DNA from: an uncultured bacterium
GTDB taxonomy: Bacteria; Elusimicrobiota; Elusimicrobia; Elusimicrobiales; Elusimicrobiaceae
Assembly (NCBI GenBank): GCA_949291365.1
Contig: CASEVJ010000005.1
Span: forward strand, 248,001 to 312,000
Reading direction: 5' to 3'
Length of the DNA: 64,000 nucleotides
Numbering within the stretch: the first letter of the stretch is position 1; each line of letters opens with the position of its first letter. Under the pieces are notes generated by a model that worked only from the letters and a program-made list of their open reading frames with translations, did no database searches and was not told the DNA's origin. The position numbers were made by a program, and so were the translations under genes. This document shows, one piece after another, positions 46,654 to 54,681 of this stretch.

Positions 46654-46902
46654 TTATTTTTTCTTGGCTACTTTTTTAGCCGGTTTCTTGGCAACTTTTT
46701 TAGCGGCAGCTTTTTTAGCCGGTTTCTTCACAGCAGCTTTTTTCACAGCCACTTTTTTCGTTGCTTTTTTGGCGCAAGCTTTCTTGCACGTCTTTTTGGC
46801 GCAAGCTTTCTTCGCCGGTTTCTTTACGGCAGCTTTCTTAACGGCTACTTTTTTAGCCGGTTTCTTGGCGGCTACTTTTTTCACGGTTTTCTTAACGGCC
46901 AT
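46654..46902 (-). CDS. Histone H1-like Lys/Ala-rich protein
   Basis: An 82-residue protein composed almost only of Lys, Ala, Val, Pro and a few Cys/Thr, in imperfect repeats such as KKVAVKKAAVKKPAKKA (present twice). This is the low-complexity histone H1 C-terminal-like type (Hc1/Hc2, AlgP) that coats DNA. Two or three central Cys (KKACAKKTCKKACAKK) are unusual and might allow disulphide cross-links. It has a good SD (AGGAG) and its own terminator. The DNA repeats come from the protein repeats. Confidence 0.88.
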   Translation of the reverse strand: MAVKKTVKKVAAKKPAKKVAVKKAAVKKPAKKACAKKTCKKACAKKATKKVAVKKAAVKKPAKKAAAKKVAKKPAKKVAKKK

Positions 46903-47205
46903 TTTACTCTCCTAGGATAATTAGTTTTAACCTCATAAAAAATAATACCACAAAAACTGGTAAAAATCAAATTTTTCCCGTCTAAAAATAATTTTTTCAA
47001 AAAAATCAAGCCCCCTCTTTCCCGCCTGTCAGCCGCCGCAAAAAGTTTTCTCCGTCGGTGCAAAAGGTGCAGAATTGTTTTTTTCTCTTGCTAAAAACAA
47101 AAAATATTTTTTTCCAAAAATTTTTTCAAAACACTTGACATCTATTTCAAAAAACAAAAACATGCTCTTTTAAAAGCGTGTTTTTTAAAAGTTAGTTTTA
47201 TTAAC
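46903..47205. other. 303-nt AT-rich spacer
   Basis: Strongly A/T-rich with homopolymer runs. It should contain the promoter of the H1-like gene and, at 47160-47186, the terminator of the CYTH gene. No ORF is supported. Confidence 0.5.
47160..47186 (-). terminator. Terminator of CYTH-domain gene
   Basis: ACATGCT-CTTTTAAA-AGCGTGT hairpin flanked by A- and T-runs, 20 nt past the stop at 47206. Confidence 0.6.
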
Positions 47206-47829
47206 TTATGCTTTTTCCTGTAATAATTTTTCCGCACCGGCCACTTTGGATATCACCGCTGGCTCCAATCCGCAGCGGTGGTTCAGGCGGGCCAGCAATG
47301 CAGCAAATTGTTTTTCGCCGCCTTTTTTAAGCTCCAATTCTATCTCCCGCCGCGCCTGCCTCTTTCCGGCGACAGTGACCACATATCTGTCCAACGCCGC
47401 TTCACACTGCAGCGCACGGACGCGCACAATATAAATACGCCTGTGGTTATGTAATTTAAACCGTACGTACAACCCCAGCAAGTTGGCCCCCTGCCAGCGT
47501 TCACAGCGCTGCAGCATTTTCAATGCCTGCGCCAACGAACGGGCCTGGGGCAGCGGCTTTGTCCACTCCTTACGCCGGGCCAAGCCATTTACCAGCACCG
47601 TGCGGGTTTTCAGGGTCGCTTCAAAAAACCCATTTTGCCGGCGAATGCGCAATGCTATTTTCTGCGCAGAAAAATCCCCGCGTGCATTGTCCAAATAATA
47701 ATCGGTAATACGCACGTCCTGCGCCGTGGGCAATCCATCTACCAGCTCCGCCGCCAAGGCGCGTTCAAAACGGCCAAACGCCCCCCGCACTGACGCGTCC
47801 CACTTATATTCTCTTTCCATGTCTGCCAT
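47206..47829 (-). CDS. CYTH-domain protein (triphosphate tunnel-like)
   Basis: A 207-residue protein with the CYTH opening MEREYKW (ExExK), DYYLDN, ALRIRRQNGFFEATLKTR (basic residues of the tunnel) and ARREIELELKKG (ExExE) near 175. CYTH enzymes hydrolyse tripolyphosphate or thiamine triphosphate, or make cAMP. The specific substrate is unknown. ATG 47829 has no SD; TACACT preceded by TGC (complement 47836-47844) ends 6 nt before it, fitting a leaderless mRNA. ATG 47820 is an alternative. Confidence 0.8.
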   Translation of the reverse strand: MADMEREYKWDASVRGAFGRFERALAAELVDGLPTAQDVRITDYYLDNARGDFSAQKIALRIRRQNGFFEATLKTRTVLVNGLARRKEWTKPLPQARSLAQALKMLQRCERWQGANLLGLYVRFKLHNHRRIYIVRVRALQCEAALDRYVVTVAGKRQARREIELELKKGGEKQFAALLARLNHRCGLEPAVISKVAGAEKLLQEKA

Positions 47830-47911
47830 ATATAGAGTGTAGCAAAAACGACCGCCCATTTACCTGGCTGCACCGCCTAAAAAAGTATAATAAAAAAAAG
47901 GAGGCCACCTT

Positions 47912-48397
47912 ATGAAAAAACTGCGTCAGCCCACTTCTTTAAAATGTTTTGCCTGCGGCCGGGAAAACCCGCTGGGGCTGCATTTGGAATGGTATAACAA
48001 TTACGATGAAAATCAGGTAGAAGCCACTTTTGAACTGGGAGATGATTATTGTTCTTATCCCGGGGTGGTGCACGGGGGCATTGTAGCCACCATTTTAGAT
48101 GAAACTTCCGGCAGAGCTGTTTTACTGGCCAACGACTTCAACCGGCTCATGGTCACACTAAAAATGGAAGTGGTATACAAAAAAGTCACTCCCACCCACA
48201 CGCCGCTCAAGGCCGTAGGCCGCGTAATTAAAAACGGCGCCGGACGCGCCCAAGTGGAAGGAGAAATCCTGCTTCCGGACGGCAGCGTCAGTGCCAAATG
48301 CACCTCTCTGCTCTACAAAATGCCGCAGGAAGTAAAAGACAACTGGGGGCCGGAAGCCGAAGAATGGGCCCGCACCACGCCCAAAGTGGAAGAATAA
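47912..48397 (+). CDS. PaaI-like hotdog-fold thioesterase
   Basis: A 161-residue protein. CFACGRENPLGLHLEWY at the start and VVHGGIVATILDETSGRAV (HGGxxxxxxDE) at about residue 54 are typical of PaaI/YigI acyl-CoA thioesterases; KVTPTHTPLKAVGRV and AKCTSLLYKMP follow. The substrate is unknown. A strong SD (GGAGG) precedes the ATG. It is convergent with the aldehyde dehydrogenase gene. Confidence 0.88.
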   Translation: MKKLRQPTSLKCFACGRENPLGLHLEWYNNYDENQVEATFELGDDYCSYPGVVHGGIVATILDETSGRAVLLANDFNRLMVTLKMEVVYKKVTPTHTPLKAVGRVIKNGAGRAQVEGEILLPDGSVSAKCTSLLYKMPQEVKDNWGPEAEEWARTTPKVEE

Positions 48398-48461
48398 GAA
48401 ATGCTTTTCCTTTTGCGCAGGACATTTTATTGCGATAAAGAGTCCGTTTGCGCTGGGAAAT

Positions 48462-49826
48462 TTAGCGCAAGAATAATTTGAGCAGACGCTTTTTCCAGCG
48501 GTCATACGGCTGGTAGCGCACGGGCAAATCCAGCCAGGTTTTCCGCTCCAAAATGCTTTTTTTGTGAGAGAAGGTGTCAAACCCAAACTGCCCGTGATAG
48601 CACCCCATGCCGCTTTCCCCCACGCCGCCAAAAGGCATATAGGGCGTAGTTAAATGCATAATAACATCGTTGATACAACCGCCGCCATAGCGGCAGCGGT
48701 GCGTGATTTGCTTGATACGCTTTTGATTGCTGGAAAAGATGTACAGCGCCAAAGGACGGGGGCGGCTTTCCAGCCGCTTCAACTCTTCTTCCAGAGATGT
48801 ATAAGATACTATAGGCAGCACCGGGCCAAAAATTTCTTCTTTCATCACTTCGTCCTGCCACGACACGCCGCCCAAAAGTGTAGGTTCTATTTTTAACAGG
48901 CCGGCGTCACTTTTTCCGCCAAACACTACTTGCTGCTTGTCCAGCAGGCCCACCAGCCGGTGAAAATGTTTTTCATTAATAATCCGTCCATACGCTTCAT
49001 TATGCAGCGGATCCGGGCCAAACTGACGCCGAATTTCCGAGCCAAGGGCCTCCGTCAGTTCTTTTTGAATATGCTCCGGGCATAAAATGTAGTCCGGGGC
49101 CACACACGTTTGCCCGCAATTTAAAAATTTGCCAAATACAATTCGCCGCGCCGCCAGTGCGATATTGGCAGATTCGTCTACAATACACGGGCTTTTGCCG
49201 CCCAGTTCCAAAGAAACCGGCGTCAGATTTTCCGCCGCCTGCCGCAGCACTTCTTTACCAACGGCGGCACTGCCCGTAAAAAAAATATAATCAAACTTCC
49301 GTGAAAGCAACGCTTGGTTTTCCGCTCGCCCGCCGCGCACCACGCTTACATACTCCGGCGGAAAAACCGCCGCCATAATCTGCCGGACAATCTCGCTGGT
49401 GTGTGCAGCATAGGCACTGGGTTTAAGCACCGCCGTATTACCCGCCGCCACGGCATCTACCAATGGCTCCACGCAAAGCAAAAACGGGTAATTCCACGGA
49501 CTGATTATCAGCACATTGCCCCGGGGAACAGGCCGGATAATGCTCCTGGCGGGGAAATTAGCAAGGGAGGTGGGGACAGTTTTATCTTTGGCCAGTTTAT
49601 GTAAGTTTTTCAAAAAATATGAAATTTCCTCTAATGCCAGCCCCACTTCGCACATATACGCTTCCATTTCACTTTTGCCCAAGTCTTGCTGCAGAGCCCG
49701 GCAAATGTCATCTTGGCGCTGGATAATGGCCTGTCTTAATTTCTTTAAATATTCCAACCGGGTTTTTACAGGCAGCGTCTGCCCGCTGGCAAAAAAGCGA
49801 CGTTGTTTTTGTAAAATATCGTTCAT
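48462..49826 (-). CDS. Aldehyde dehydrogenase (class 3-like)
   Basis: A 454-residue NAD(P)-dependent aldehyde dehydrogenase. Catalytic Glu is in LTPVSLELGGKSP, catalytic Cys in LNCGQTCVAPDY, the NAD-binding FFTGSAAVGKEV lies before them, and a C-terminal PFGGVGESGMGCYHG segment is typical. The short length and LPVRYQPYDRWKKRLLKLF tail place it with ALDH3-type (fatty or aromatic aldehyde) enzymes. ATG 49826 with GGGGG upstream is used; a longer in-frame start lacks homology-like sequence. Confidence 0.92.
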   Translation of the reverse strand: MNDILQKQRRFFASGQTLPVKTRLEYLKKLRQAIIQRQDDICRALQQDLGKSEMEAYMCEVGLALEEISYFLKNLHKLAKDKTVPTSLANFPARSIIRPVPRGNVLIISPWNYPFLLCVEPLVDAVAAGNTAVLKPSAYAAHTSEIVRQIMAAVFPPEYVSVVRGGRAENQALLSRKFDYIFFTGSAAVGKEVLRQAAENLTPVSLELGGKSPCIVDESANIALAARRIVFGKFLNCGQTCVAPDYILCPEHIQKELTEALGSEIRRQFGPDPLHNEAYGRIINEKHFHRLVGLLDKQQVVFGGKSDAGLLKIEPTLLGGVSWQDEVMKEEIFGPVLPIVSYTSLEEELKRLESRPRPLALYIFSSNQKRIKQITHRCRYGGGCINDVIMHLTTPYMPFGGVGESGMGCYHGQFGFDTFSHKKSILERKTWLDLPVRYQPYDRWKKRLLKLFLR

Positions 49827-49950
49827 ATATTTTCCCCCAAATAGCCGGACGCACCAGCAATTATCCCTACTATACAAATTTTCACAGCAGTATTGTTCCG
49901 GCTCCTGCAACCATTCTACTCCTTCCCAATCATTTGCTTTAACACAAAGC

Positions 49951-50005
49951 CACCCCTTACGGGGTGTCTCTAGAGATGATGTTTCAGACAGGACTCGAAC
50001 TGGTG
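49951..50005 (-). repeat. Degenerate tRNA-Val 3' fragment plus terminator (left copy)
   Basis: 55 nt that align without gaps to 51323-51377 (tRNA terminator, CCA end and T-arm of tRNA-Val) at roughly 80% identity by eye. The T-arm core GGACTCGAAC is exact; the anticodon and D arms are absent. It resembles an attachment-site scar or a decayed tandem tRNA. Confidence 0.7.
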
Positions 50006-50134
50006 TACTTTATGAAATATTCTCCCATTTACGCCAACCACAGGCCTAAACGCGGCGGGTGCGGGGTTGAAAGAACAAGCTCGTATAGGTACCCGCCCCT
50101 AAAAACGCAGAGAAAAAACTTGGATACTTTTCCT

Positions 50135-50191
50135 TTATCGGCAAAATATAATTACTTATTTATAATATATTAATTGATTTATTGCCGATAA
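50135..50191. promoter_or_regulatory. TTATCGGCAA inverted repeat upstream of Fic gene
   Basis: TTATCGGCAA (50135-50144) and its exact complement (50182-50191) flank a 37-nt AT-only-like core. TTATCGGCA recurs inside the start of the gene (50265-50273). TATACT-like -10 sequence follows near 50198. It is possibly the operator of the Fic protein's own HTH domain. Confidence 0.5.
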
Positions 50192-50222
50192 TGCGTTATA
50201 CTACAGTAAAGAGGGTACCTTT

Positions 50223-51113
50223 ATGGCATATATATCAGTAGCGCAGGCCGCTAAAAAATGGAAATTATCGGCACGAAGTGTGCGAAACTATTGCACCCGG
50301 GGGCGTATTCCTGGGGCATTTTTAACAGGAAAGACATGGAATATTCCGCAGGATGCCTCTAAACCCGCTCGTAAACCCAAACCCAGCAAAGCAGCCAACG
50401 GCATATTGGAAGTATTAAAGGCAGAACAAGCGGCAAAACAGCACGGTGGGTTTTATCACAAAATACAAATAGACCTTACTTATAACTCCAACCACATAGA
50501 GGGAAGCCAGCTGACGCATGATCAAACCCGCTATATTTTTGAAACCAATACCATAGGCGTGGAAGAAGGAGTAGTAAAAGTAGATGATATTGTAGAAACG
50601 GCCAATCATTTTAAGTGTATTGATATGATTATTGAAAATGCCAATTATAAACCCAGCGAACATTTTATCAAGCAATTACACGGTGTACTTAAAAACGGCA
50701 CATCGGATAGCCGTAAAGCGTGGTTTGCGGTGGGGGAGTATAAACGCCAACCCAATGAGGTAGGCGGACATCCTACAACTCGGCCGGAACATGTGGCGGC
50801 CAAAATGAAAGAACTGATCACAAAGTATAACCGCAAGGGAAAACATACCTTTGAAGAACTGTTGGATTTTCACTACCAGTTTGAGAGTATTCACCCTTTC
50901 CAAGACGGAAATGGTCGTATCGGACGGCTTATCTTATTTAAAGAATGCCTGCGTAATAACATTGTTCCGTTTATCATTACGGAGAATATTAAGCTGTTCT
51001 ATTACAAAGGCCTGAGCGAGTGGCCCTACAACCGCGAACGTTTAATAGATACATGTTTATCTGCCCAAGATCAAATGAAAGTGGTGCTGGATTATTTCAA
51101 AATCAAATATTAA
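50223..51113 (+). CDS. Fic-domain AMPylase with N-terminal HTH
   Basis: A 296-residue protein. Residues 1-45 are a helix-turn-helix of the excisionase/MerR type (ISVAQAAKKWKLSARSVRNY, then GKTWNIPQDA). Residues about 85-95 carry the inhibitory motif SNHIEGS, typical of class II Fic proteins. The catalytic motif HPFQDGNGRIGR is at about residue 225, complete with His and the two Arg. Such enzymes transfer AMP (or other nucleotides) to target hydroxyls and auto-inhibit until activated. It lies alone between tRNA fragments without an antitoxin gene. SD AGAGGG lies upstream. Confidence 0.92.
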   Translation: MAYISVAQAAKKWKLSARSVRNYCTRGRIPGAFLTGKTWNIPQDASKPARKPKPSKAANGILEVLKAEQAAKQHGGFYHKIQIDLTYNSNHIEGSQLTHDQTRYIFETNTIGVEEGVVKVDDIVETANHFKCIDMIIENANYKPSEHFIKQLHGVLKNGTSDSRKAWFAVGEYKRQPNEVGGHPTTRPEHVAAKMKELITKYNRKGKHTFEELLDFHYQFESIHPFQDGNGRIGRLILFKECLRNNIVPFIITENIKLFYYKGLSEWPYNRERLIDTCLSAQDQMKVVLDYFKIKY

Positions 51114-51130
51114 GACAAGGCAATAGCAGC

Positions 51131-51152
51131 CGGGACTCGAACCTGTGTTCTC
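51131..51152 (-). repeat. tRNA T-arm fragment (middle copy)
   Basis: A 14-nt match (GACTCGAACCTGTG) to the T-arm of tRNA-Val at 51349-51424, directly after the Fic gene. No other tRNA parts remain. Confidence 0.55.
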
Positions 51153-51320
51153 AAAAATAATGGGCGTCAAAGTCCAAAGAGGATCAAGGAATTTTTGCCG
51201 TCAGAGAACAACGGGAGAGTAAGGGGTACTTGAGGGCCACATGCAAGTACTCTACGACGGCAAGTAATAAAAGCGCAAGGATTTTTTCGTCGTAAAGACA
51301 CCCCGTACAGCCGCAAAAAA

Positions 51321-51340
51321 GGCACCCCTTGTGGGGTGCC
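51321..51340 (-). terminator. tRNA-Val terminator
   Basis: GGCACCCC-TTGT-GGGGTGCC preceded by an A-run (T-run on the minus strand), 8 nt beyond the CCA end. Confidence 0.85.
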
Positions 51341-51348
51341 TCTAGAGA

Positions 51349-51424
51349 TGGTGGACCGGACAGGACTCGAACCTGTGACCTCCTGCGTGTAAAGCAGGCG
51401 CTCTACCAGCTAAGCTACCGATCC
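51349..51424 (-). tRNA. tRNA-Val (TAC anticodon)
   Basis: The reverse complement folds fully. The acceptor is GGATCGG/CCGGTCC (one G-U), the D arm is GCTT..., the anticodon arm is CCTGC-TTTACAC-GCAGG, the T arm is ACAGG-TTCGAGT-CCTGT, and the CCA is encoded. Intact copy at the right end of the Fic islet. Confidence 0.95.
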
Positions 51425-51522
51425 CAAATTATCTATATGTTTATTTTATCAAATAATCGGCCGTTTCTGCTCGTTTGTTTTTCAACTTATTTTATTTTGC
51501 AATAAACTTGCCCGTTGTGGTG

Positions 51523-51600
51523 TTGTATACATGGAAGATCTTCATGCGTATCTTCTTCCTGTATATGCCAGTCTCCAGCCCTAGCGGGGCTGGAGTTTTT
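51523..51600 (+). ncRNA. Candidate small RNA with two hairpins
   Basis: The first stem pairs ATACA-x-GGAAGA with TCTTCC-TGTAT (about 51528-51565). It is followed by a terminator CTCCAGCCC / GGGCTGGAG and T5 (51573-51600). No plus-strand gene ends here, so the terminator implies a short transcript. No clear promoter was found. On the minus strand a 17-codon ORF overlaps. Confidence 0.3.
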
Positions 51601-51675
51601 ATAGTCAATTGACCAAAACTATTCTAGCCCTTATGTCTGTCCCGCCGCTTTTGACGGGCCCCGGTGTTTTCCTGC

Positions 51676-52917
51676 TTATTTTGGGCGCTGGCGCGCCGCT
51701 TCCAGCAACAGTTCCAACGCTTTGAAAGAGGCCTTGGCAATATTTCGCTCCCGTGTGGCAGAAAAATGAAATAGCTGCGCGTGCGTCTCTCCCGGCCCCG
51801 CTACGGCAATCCACACCGTGCCGACCGGCTTTTCAGCACTGCCGCCGTCCGGCCCGGCTACGCCGGTAGTCGCCACCGCAAAATCCGCCCCCGTCAATTT
51901 ACGCACCCCCTGGGCCATTTGCCGGGCTACGGATTCACTCACCGCGCCATATTTTTGTAAATCGGCGGCAGACACCCCTAACACCGCTATTTTAACCTCA
52001 TTGGCATAAGACACTACCCCGCCCAAAAAATAGCGCGAAGCGCCTGGCACCGCCGTAATCAGCCGGGCTATATTTCCCCCGGTACAACTTTCTGCCGCAG
52101 CCACGGTGACGCCCAACCGGGCTATTTCTTGCGCAAACACATCTTCCGGCGCTCCCTGGGCTGCCTCTGTAAACTTCCGTCCGGCTAGGGCCTGCTTTAA
52201 ACGGCTCCAATATTTCTCCAATTGCTTCTCCGCCGGGCCTTTAGCCGTCAGCCGCAAACGCACAAACCCCGCAGAAGGCAAATACGCCAGCCCCAGCCCC
52301 GCAGGCAGATGCGATTCATATTCATTTAGCCCCATCGCCAGTTCGGATTCCGGAACGTCCAGCACTGTCAGCATTTTATAGCGGAGCAAATCACCCGCCA
52401 AACGTTTTTCCAGCCGGGGGATCACTTCGTCTTTTATTAAATGTTCCGCTTCAAACGGCACCCCCGGCAAAGATACTAGCACCCGCCCGTCTTTTTCAAA
52501 CCACATTCCGCTGGCGGTGCCTTTGCGGTTGCGCAGCAAGAGGCACTTTTCGGGCAGGAGGGCCTGATTTTTGTTATATAGGTTCATACTCCCCTTGGGA
52601 TAATGGGAAACGAATTCTTCCACCCACTTGTAAGCCTGCTCATTAAACACCAGGCGGGTGCCGAAATAATCGGCTAAAGTTTTCTTAGTTAAATCGTCTT
52701 TGGTGGGGCCCAGCCCGCCGGTCATAATCACAATATCGGCCTGCTTTAAAGCCATATCCGCGGCACAGCGGATTTGCTGCGGCGTATCCGCCACCGAGAG
52801 CATTTGCACCGTCTCTATCCCCAGCTGCGCCAAAGCGGCGGCGGCAAAACGGGAATTGGTGTCCAAAATCTGCCCCAGCAAGATTTCATCTCCAATAGTT
52901 ACAATAATTGCTTTCAT
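51676..52917 (-). CDS. cinA: CinA: NMN amidase / ADP-ribose pyrophosphatase family
   Basis: A 413-residue protein with both CinA domains. The N-terminal MoaB-like half has GDEILLGQILDTNSRF, MTGGLGPTKDDLTKK and SLPGVPFEAEHL. The C-terminal PncC-type half (about 255-410) has AAESCTGGNIARLITAVPGASRYFLGGVVSYANEVK-like text and ATTGVAGPDGG. It recycles NMN to nicotinate mononucleotide in NAD metabolism. TAAAAT with a TGC extension (complement 52924-52932) ends 6 nt before the ATG, so the mRNA is probably leaderless. Confidence 0.94.
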   Translation of the reverse strand: MKAIIVTIGDEILLGQILDTNSRFAAAALAQLGIETVQMLSVADTPQQIRCAADMALKQADIVIMTGGLGPTKDDLTKKTLADYFGTRLVFNEQAYKWVEEFVSHYPKGSMNLYNKNQALLPEKCLLLRNRKGTASGMWFEKDGRVLVSLPGVPFEAEHLIKDEVIPRLEKRLAGDLLRYKMLTVLDVPESELAMGLNEYESHLPAGLGLAYLPSAGFVRLRLTAKGPAEKQLEKYWSRLKQALAGRKFTEAAQGAPEDVFAQEIARLGVTVAAAESCTGGNIARLITAVPGASRYFLGGVVSYANEVKIAVLGVSAADLQKYGAVSESVARQMAQGVRKLTGADFAVATTGVAGPDGGSAEKPVGTVWIAVAGPGETHAQLFHFSATRERNIAKASFKALELLLEAARQRPK

Positions 52918-52970
52918 AGCTTTATTTTAGCACTTCCTTTTGTGTGTCAGCTCTCTTTTGCCTGAGATAA

Positions 52971-53007
52971 AAAAGCCCCGCCAAAGCGGAGCTTACATAA
53001 GCGGGGC
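52971..53007 (-). terminator. Terminator of NlpE-like gene
   Basis: AAAAGCCCCGC / GCGGGGC stem with an internal hairpin and a left A-run (T-run on the minus strand). Confidence 0.75.
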
Positions 53008-53011
53008 ATTG

Positions 53012-53425
53012 TTATTTTTGCTTCAAAATATAAAAAGACGCCATTTCTCCCTCAATAGGCTGGCCTTGCATATCCAGCTGTTGCAAGGCGCCTTCTTGCA
53101 GCTGATAGTAAAACACTTCGCCGGTTTTGTCCGTCGTGGTCAGCAGGCCCTCTTCCAGCACAAAGGTTCCTTCGTCCACATATTTACTGTCCCGCTCCAG
53201 ATATTCGGATAATTTGGAAAATGTACCGTCTGCATTTAAAGTCAGCTCCGTGCGGATGCCCGGGCAATCAGCCGCGGGAAGAACGCCCTCATACACTCCA
53301 TAAAACCCTTTCGTACTGCCAGCCGGCACAGAGGCCGCAGTATCCTTAACGGGCATCTTGGCGCAAGCAGCGGCAAAGAGTACTAGGGCGGAAAATACAG
53401 AAATAAAAGTAAGACTTCGTTTCAT
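53012..53425 (-). CDS. NlpE-N-domain lipoprotein
   Basis: A 137-residue lipoprotein. The signal peptide ends at LVLFAAAC (acyl Cys near residue 21). A single NlpE N-terminal domain follows: GVYEGVLPAADCPGIRTELTLNADGTF, ending in the strand-rich KTGEVFYYQLQEGALQQLDMQG (broken here). E. coli NlpE relates to copper resistance and envelope-stress sensing by Cpx. The CxxC of the E. coli protein is reduced here to ADC. SD AAAAGGAG lies upstream. Confidence 0.85.
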   Translation of the reverse strand: MKRSLTFISVFSALVLFAAACAKMPVKDTAASVPAGSTKGFYGVYEGVLPAADCPGIRTELTLNADGTFSKLSEYLERDSKYVDEGTFVLEEGLLTTTDKTGEVFYYQLQEGALQQLDMQGQPIEGEMASFYILKQK

Positions 53426-53510
53426 TTTTTTCTCCTTTTCTATTATTTTAATATATTAGGTTGCGCGGCAAAAGCGGACGGGCAAATATTGGATTTTCTA
53501 TAATACAATT

Positions 53511-53957
53511 ATGGATAAAAAAGAACAAGCGGCCGCTTTATTTAAAAGCGGCTATAATTGCGCCCAGTCCGTATTGCTGGCGTTTAAAGACGAATTGAAT
53601 TTAAATGAAGAGCAAGCCCTGCGTTTGGCCTCTTCGTTTGGCGGCGGCATGGGCCGCCTGCGCGAAGTATGCGGCGCAGTCAGCGGCCTGTTCATGGCGG
53701 CAGGGCTTAAATACGGCCCGGCCGCCCCCCAAGACCATGCCGCCAAAACCGCCCACTATGCGCTCATACAACAACTGGCGGAACAATTTAAAAAAGAAAA
53801 CGGCTCCATTATCTGCCGCGAACTTTTGGGCCTGCCCGGCGCGCAAAACCCGGAGCCCGAAAAACGCACCGCGCAATACTATAAAGTGCGCCCCTGCGCT
53901 GAAAAAGTGGCTTTTGCCGCCGGGCTAATGGAAGAGCTGCTCAAACAGCGCGGCTGA
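53511..53957 (+). CDS. C_GCAxxG_C_C family protein
   Basis: A 148-residue protein with the family Cys pattern: GYNCAQSVL near residue 16, FGGGMGRLREVCGAVSG, then IICRELLG and a late VRPCAEKVAF. Members are thought to be redox or metal-binding proteins, some with a split-Cys core. The function is unproven. TATAAT (53499-53504) ends 6 nt before the ATG and there is no SD, predicting a leaderless mRNA. Confidence 0.88.
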   Translation: MDKKEQAAALFKSGYNCAQSVLLAFKDELNLNEEQALRLASSFGGGMGRLREVCGAVSGLFMAAGLKYGPAAPQDHAAKTAHYALIQQLAEQFKKENGSIICRELLGLPGAQNPEPEKRTAQYYKVRPCAEKVAFAAGLMEELLKQRG

Positions 53958-54146
53958 CTTTTCGCCCCAGTCCAACCCGTTGTCCCGCCGCGGGCGCACC
54001 GTCAGAGGCAAAGCCGCATGGCCTATTACCGCAAAAAATCAGAATGCGGCAAGCATGACACAAGCGGCCGCCCCGCAGGCAAGGTTTGCGGCCTTATACT
54101 GCAAAATAATCCCCCGCTAACGGCTTTTGTTTTGTTATAAAAAAGT

Positions 54147-54680
54147 ATGTCTGCTAAACTGGAAAAATATTTTACCCCCGGCTGCGTCATTACCGTCAAC
54201 GACAAAATACAGCGGGGATACCGCTATGTCCTCTCCTGCCGGCCGGGCCAATGTTTTGCACCGGATTTTGCGCCGCAGCTGACACCTGCGCAAATGCTGG
54301 CGCGCGGAGTATTTGAAGGCCATTATTTGACCGATTGCCAAGATGAATTTCCGGCAGAGTGGTTTGCCCAAGCCAAGCTCTCCCCAACAGGGCCGGACGT
54401 GTCCCTCAATCAGTTTCATGTCAAATCCCGCCAGCCGCTTTCGGTATGGAGAGAAAAGGGCTGGATTATCCTGCCCGACGTGCGCGGCTGGTTTCAATGG
54501 TATTGCCGCTATTATTTAGGGCGGCGTCTGCCGGACGTGGACACGGTGCAAATTAAACGCTGGCGCTCTTTTGCCCGGCATCGGGCGCAAATTCTCAAAC
54601 ATTGTCCGCCGGGGCACAGCGAATGCCGCCCCCGCCAGCGCCAGGCGCTTTTGCAATGGGCGTATAATCCGGATTTTTGA
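54147..54680 (+). CDS. Conserved hypothetical protein (GVFGGxYxTDCxxEFP-type)
   Basis: A 177-residue soluble protein. The segment LTPAQMLARGVFEGHYLTDCQDEFPAEWF matches in form a widespread uncharacterised family with the text GVFxGxYLTDCxxEFPxxWF (recalled, not searched). A C-terminal helix-rich part has several Trp and Arg (RGWFQWYCRYYLGRR). TATAAA (54136-54141) ends 5 nt before the ATG, with no SD. Convergent with the uridine-kinase-like gene, 1 nt apart. Confidence 0.75.
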   Translation: MSAKLEKYFTPGCVITVNDKIQRGYRYVLSCRPGQCFAPDFAPQLTPAQMLARGVFEGHYLTDCQDEFPAEWFAQAKLSPTGPDVSLNQFHVKSRQPLSVWREKGWIILPDVRGWFQWYCRYYLGRRLPDVDTVQIKRWRSFARHRAQILKHCPPGHSECRPRQRQALLQWAYNPDF

Positions 54681-54681
54681 T

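Larger units (their letters stand above)
49827..50222. other. 396-nt spacer: left end of the Fic islet
   Basis: Contains the degenerate tRNA 3' fragment with terminator (49951-50005), then AT-rich sequence with an inverted repeat (50135-50191) upstream of the Fic gene. No ORF is supported. Confidence 0.6.

Noticed and set aside
46654-46902. CRISPR-like short repeats
   Set aside because: The repeats are in-frame Lys/Ala codons of one protein, without spacers of constant length.
46622-46915. Two Phe/Leu-rich plus-strand ORFs of 97 codons
   Set aside because: They are exact antisense readings of the Lys/Ala repeat codons of the H1-like gene, which has an SD and terminator of its own.
54020-54142. 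40-codon ORF before the 54147 gene
   Set aside because: No SD or conservation clue, and its end overlaps the predicted -10 of the next gene.
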